In this document: piece by piece, positions 21,741 to 24,468 of the stretch
Layout of the letters: each line of letters starts with the position of its first letter
Numbering within the stretch: the stretch's first letter is position 1
DNA from: Flavobacteriales bacterium UBA7519
GTDB taxonomy: Bacteria > Bacteroidota > Bacteroidia > Flavobacteriales > Weeksellaceae
Reading direction: 5' to 3'
DNA length: 24,468 bases
NCBI GenBank assembly: GCA_002476905.1
Contig: DLND01000121.1
Location: 1-24,468 of the forward strand
Made by a program: the position numbers and the translations under genes
Notes under the pieces: model-generated
What the model was told of the DNA's origin: nothing
Databases searched by the model: none
The model's input: the letters and a program-made list of their open reading frames with translations, nothing else

Positions 21741-23861
21741 ATGTTCAAAAAAATCAAGTTCAAGAAACTACTGATGTTTGCGCCATTGATGACGCTAATG
21801 TTCTGTTTCAACTCTCCTCAAAATGATGATGAAAAAATGCAAACCATTATGGTAAGCGTGAAAAACACTCTTTCTTATCTTCATTATAGTCCCAAACCAA
21901 TCAATGATGCTTATTCTCAAGATGTGTATGAGAAATATTTTGAGAGCGTAGATGCTTCCAAAAGATACTTTCTGCAGTCTGATATGAATGAGTTCAAAAA
22001 GCATTACACAAAATTGGATGATTACCTTAACCAAGGAAATCTTGTTTTCTATAAATTAACTATCGACAGACTTTATCAGCGTGTAGATGAGATTGATAAA
22101 ATGACTCAGGATATCCTATCCAAACCAATTAATTTGGATGAAAATGATGAATTAATACTTGAGCCAAAGAAAAGAGTTAACCCTGTTGACGCGAAACAAC
22201 AGCGTGAAGAATGGAAAAAGTACATCAAGTACAATATCCTTCAGGAAATTGAAACGCTGAACAGCAAGGAAGAGGCTCAGAAAAAAAAGAAAGACTCCGT
22301 CGTAAACAACAAACTTCCAGACACAATAAAATACGCACCAACAACAGCGGAACAGAAGCGTATCAAAGCTACTTCAGAAGTAAAAGACTTGATCACAGAT
22401 TCTTTCAGAAGATTCAAAAAGAGAAAGAAAATGGACTGGTTCTCAGTTTATATGAATGCTTATACCGAAGTTTTTGACCCACATACCAATTATTTTTCTC
22501 CAAAAAACAAAGAGGAATTTGATATGCAATTCGTTGGAAAAGTGATTGGCATAGGAGCTTTGATTCAGGAAAAGAAGGGTTATTTATATCTTGGTGAATT
22601 GACAATTGGAGCGCCAGCTTGGAAATCAAAACAACTAACTGCGGGCGACAAAATCCTGAAAGTAAAATCCAAACCAAACGAAGAACCTGTGAACGTTGTC
22701 GGAATGTTGTCTGACGAGGCTGTTAGATTGATTCGTGGGGAAAAAGGAACTCCCGTAACTTTGACCGTTGAGAAAAAAGATAAAACCATCAAAGAAGTAA
22801 CAATGATTCGTGAGGAAGTGGCTATAGAAGACACTTTTGCAAGAAGTATTGTTGTTAATTCTAAAAATGGTAAGAAATACGGATTCATTTACCTTCCAAG
22901 TTTCAACGTCGATTTTGAAGACCCAAAAGGTAGAAATGCTTCTGACGATATCAAAGCAGAACTAATCAAACTTAAGAAAGAAAATGTAGAAGGAATCATC
23001 CTTGACCTTAGAAGCAATGGTGGAGGTTCTTTGACCGAAGTTGGCGACATTATGGGATTGTTTATGAATGCTGGTCCTTATGTTCAGGTAAAAGACAGCC
23101 GAGGAAAAATCCAAGTTCTAAGTAATAAAATGAATGACCCAATCTGGACAGGTCCATTGGTAGTGATGCAAAACGAATTATCGGCTTCCGCTTCAGAAAT
23201 TCTTGCGGGTGCGTTCCAAGATTATGGAAGAGCGGCGATTATTGGTTCGCCAAGTTCTTTTGGAAAAGGAACGGTTCAGACTTTTGTGGAATTGAATAGA
23301 TTCCTGAACACGAATGACGATTTCGGAGCTTTAAAACTAACGATCCAAAAATTCTATAGAGTTTCTGGAGAATCAACTCAGAGAAAAGGTGTAGAAGCAG
23401 ACCTTAAAATGAAAGATTTCTTCTCTTATGCAGAAGTTGGAGAACGTTTTGACCAATTCGCTTTGCCTTGGGACAAAATAGAAACTACGTCTTATAAAAA
23501 GTTGCCTGGACTTAATGTTCCTCAATTACAAGCAGAATTAGATAAGCAATTACTTAATAACAACAACTACAAAATGTTACAGGAATCTGCTGAATGGAAA
23601 GAAGCGCTTGACAAAGAAGAAACAATTACTTTGAATCAAACTAAATTCAATGAATTGATGAAAACGCGTAAAGCTCAGATTGACAAGTTCAAAGGTTTGG
23701 ATAAGTTCAATAATGGATTGAAATTTACCCTTCACACAGACGAAGCGGAAAGAATCAAAAAAGACGAAGCATTTGCTAAGAAAACAGAAAACTGGAGAAA
23801 AAATCTTGAAAGAGATTTCTATCTGGAAGAAACGGTAGATGTACTTTCGAAAATCAAATAA
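21741..23861 (+). CDS. prc: Carboxy-terminal processing (tail-specific) protease, Prc/Tsp type, S41
   Basis: Periplasmic Ser-Lys protease of 706 residues, of the E. coli Prc/Tsp layout. An N-terminal hydrophobic signal or anchor (about residues 8-24) is followed by a helical Tsp N-terminal domain with VDASKRYFLQSDMNEF, a PDZ domain (about 265-345, VIGIGALIQEKKGYLYLGEL), the S41 catalytic domain and a DUF3340-type C-terminal helical domain. The catalytic pair is Ser483 in ELSASASEILAG and Lys509 in FGKGTVQ; the spacing is one residue longer than in E. coli Prc. VEGIILDLRSNGGGSL is the usual oxyanion region. It probably trims misfolded or tagged envelope proteins. The gene stands alone with its own terminator. 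Confidence 0.94.
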   Translation: MFKKIKFKKLLMFAPLMTLMFCFNSPQNDDEKMQTIMVSVKNTLSYLHYSPKPINDAYSQDVYEKYFESVDASKRYFLQSDMNEFKKHYTKLDDYLNQGNLVFYKLTIDRLYQRVDEIDKMTQDILSKPINLDENDELILEPKKRVNPVDAKQQREEWKKYIKYNILQEIETLNSKEEAQKKKKDSVVNNKLPDTIKYAPTTAEQKRIKATSEVKDLITDSFRRFKKRKKMDWFSVYMNAYTEVFDPHTNYFSPKNKEEFDMQFVGKVIGIGALIQEKKGYLYLGELTIGAPAWKSKQLTAGDKILKVKSKPNEEPVNVVGMLSDEAVRLIRGEKGTPVTLTVEKKDKTIKEVTMIREEVAIEDTFARSIVVNSKNGKKYGFIYLPSFNVDFEDPKGRNASDDIKAELIKLKKENVEGIILDLRSNGGGSLTEVGDIMGLFMNAGPYVQVKDSRGKIQVLSNKMNDPIWTGPLVVMQNELSASASEILAGAFQDYGRAAIIGSPSSFGKGTVQTFVELNRFLNTNDDFGALKLTIQKFYRVSGESTQRKGVEADLKMKDFFSYAEVGERFDQFALPWDKIETTSYKKLPGLNVPQLQAELDKQLLNNNNYKMLQESAEWKEALDKEETITLNQTKFNELMKTRKAQIDKFKGLDKFNNGLKFTLHTDEAERIKKDEAFAKKTENWRKNLERDFYLEETVDVLSKIK

Positions 23862-23863
23862 CA

Positions 23864-23898
23864 AAAAAGGAACTCAAAATTGAGTTCCTTTTTCTTTT
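23864..23898. terminator. Bidirectional terminator between prc and htpG
   Basis: AAAAAGGAACTCAA (23864-23877) pairs with TTGAGTTCCTTTTT (23880-23893), followed by CTTTT. It lies between two convergent genes, and the A-run gives T's for the minus-strand transcript. Confidence 0.88.
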
Positions 23899-23915
23899 TC
23901 ATTAATATCTAAGTT

Positions 23916-24468
23916 TTACTTCAAACTTTCAAAACTACGCTTGATAAAATCCGTTAGTTCTTTTCCTTTCAAAAGATTCTGAGATAATTTTGCCAAATCC
24001 AAAGCTTGATTTATCATTGCTTTTTTCTCATCAGCATTATCTTTTTTCAGTAATTCGCCAGCGAAATCAGAATTAGAATTCACAACCAAATTATACATCT
24101 CTGGGAAACCGCCCATTGCGAACATCCCGCCACCGCCAGTCGCCTGCATATCTTTCATTCTTCTGAAAAATTCTGGCTGAGTCAAAGTAAATGGCGCATC
24201 TGTAGAATCCAAATCTTCTAACTGAACCGTAAACTTCGTATCATTAATTGATTCTTCGATTTCTTTCTTCAAAATCTCTTTATCTGCATCAGTCAGTTTT
24301 GAGATCTTAGGCTCATCTTTTTTAATCAGATTATTGATATGATCTGCATCTACTCTCGCAAAAGAAACATTTTCTTTTGTCTGTTCTAATTTCTGAATAA
24401 GATGCGGAACAATTGGAGAATCCAGTAACAGAACTTCATAACCTTTTTCTTTCGCTGATTCTATATAA
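23916..24468 (-). CDS. htpG: Chaperone HtpG (Hsp90), C-terminal part; 5' end outside window
   Basis: The frame stays open to the right edge; about 184 residues are seen, from YIESAKEKGYEVLLLDSPIV to the stop. ESAKEKGYEVLLLDSPIVP matches the Hsp90 middle-to-C-terminal junction (the E. coli counterpart is LRKKGIEVLLL). The remainder (DSTDAPFTLTQPEFFRRMKDM, then NLVVNSNSDFAGELL) is the dimerisation domain. A glycine/methionine-rich stretch GGGGMFAMGGFPEM lies within it. Hsp90 acts as a cytoplasmic ATP-driven chaperone dimer; the ATPase domain is not in view. It is convergent with prc. Confidence 0.92.
   Translation of the reverse strand, partial: YIESAKEKGYEVLLLDSPIVPHLIQKLEQTKENVSFARVDADHINNLIKKDEPKISKLTDADKEILKKEIEESINDTKFTVQLEDLDSTDAPFTLTQPEFFRRMKDMQATGGGGMFAMGGFPEMYNLVVNSNSDFAGELLKKDNADEKKAMINQALDLAKLSQNLLKGKELTDFIKRSFESLK

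Overview
The window looks like chromosomal DNA of a Bacteroidota, most likely a Chryseobacterium-like flavobacterium. It is AT-rich. Intergenic regions carry the Bacteroidota -7 element TAnnTTTG, and genes lack clear Shine-Dalgarno sequences. The protein set also fits: a Bacteroidota-type AccD without zinc-ribbon cysteines, an SpmA-SpmB fusion, a Crp-like regulator of the short Bacteroidota type, and a Prc-like protease. The genus is inferred from family resemblance only. Most of the window is housekeeping DNA. No phage, transposase, CRISPR array, tRNA or rRNA was seen.

Layout. 1-2251 (+): TPR sensor histidine kinase (cut by the left edge) and its response regulator, followed by a palindrome, a -7 box and a strong terminator that may define a small RNA. 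2397-6228 (-): elaA-type acetyltransferase, engB, an alpha/beta hydrolase, a small hypothetical gene and an SpmA-SpmB fusion membrane protein. 6229-6736: the only gene-free stretch over 300 bp, holding a 20-bp inverted repeat, a probable dispersed repeat and the metN leader. 6737-9311 (+): metN-metI-metQ methionine ABC importer. 9366-11930 (-): DUF6973-like protein, accD, fbaA. 12036-13565 (-): nadK and a CBS-domain protein. 13571-13735: a possible plus-strand small RNA. 13736-15159 (-): TrmH-family methyltransferase and bestrophin-family channel. 15285-20040 (+): HerA-like ATPase, DnaQ-like exonuclease, lysA, and a secreted TonB-C-terminal-like protein. 20221-21567 (-): Crp/Fnr-like regulator and surE. 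21741-23861 (+): Prc/Tsp protease. 23916 to the right edge (-): C-terminal part of HtpG.

The most interesting signal is regulatory. Two amino-acid operons, metNIQ and lysA, each have a promoter, a tiny leader ORF and an intrinsic terminator just before the first structural gene. The metN leader encodes MLKCVCCIRFI, with three Cys in eleven residues. The lysA leader encodes 23 residues with five Lys. In lysA a 10-bp antiterminator helix starts inside the leader stop codon and competes directly with the terminator, which is the geometry expected of ribosome-mediated attenuation. In metN a weaker alternative helix spans the leader stop codon. Further observations are a palindrome centred about 41 bp upstream of a predicted start site just after the two-component system, a second orphan promoter-terminator pair at 13636-13744, and a DnaQ-like exonuclease fused to a GIY-YIG-like domain that has lost its catalytic residues.
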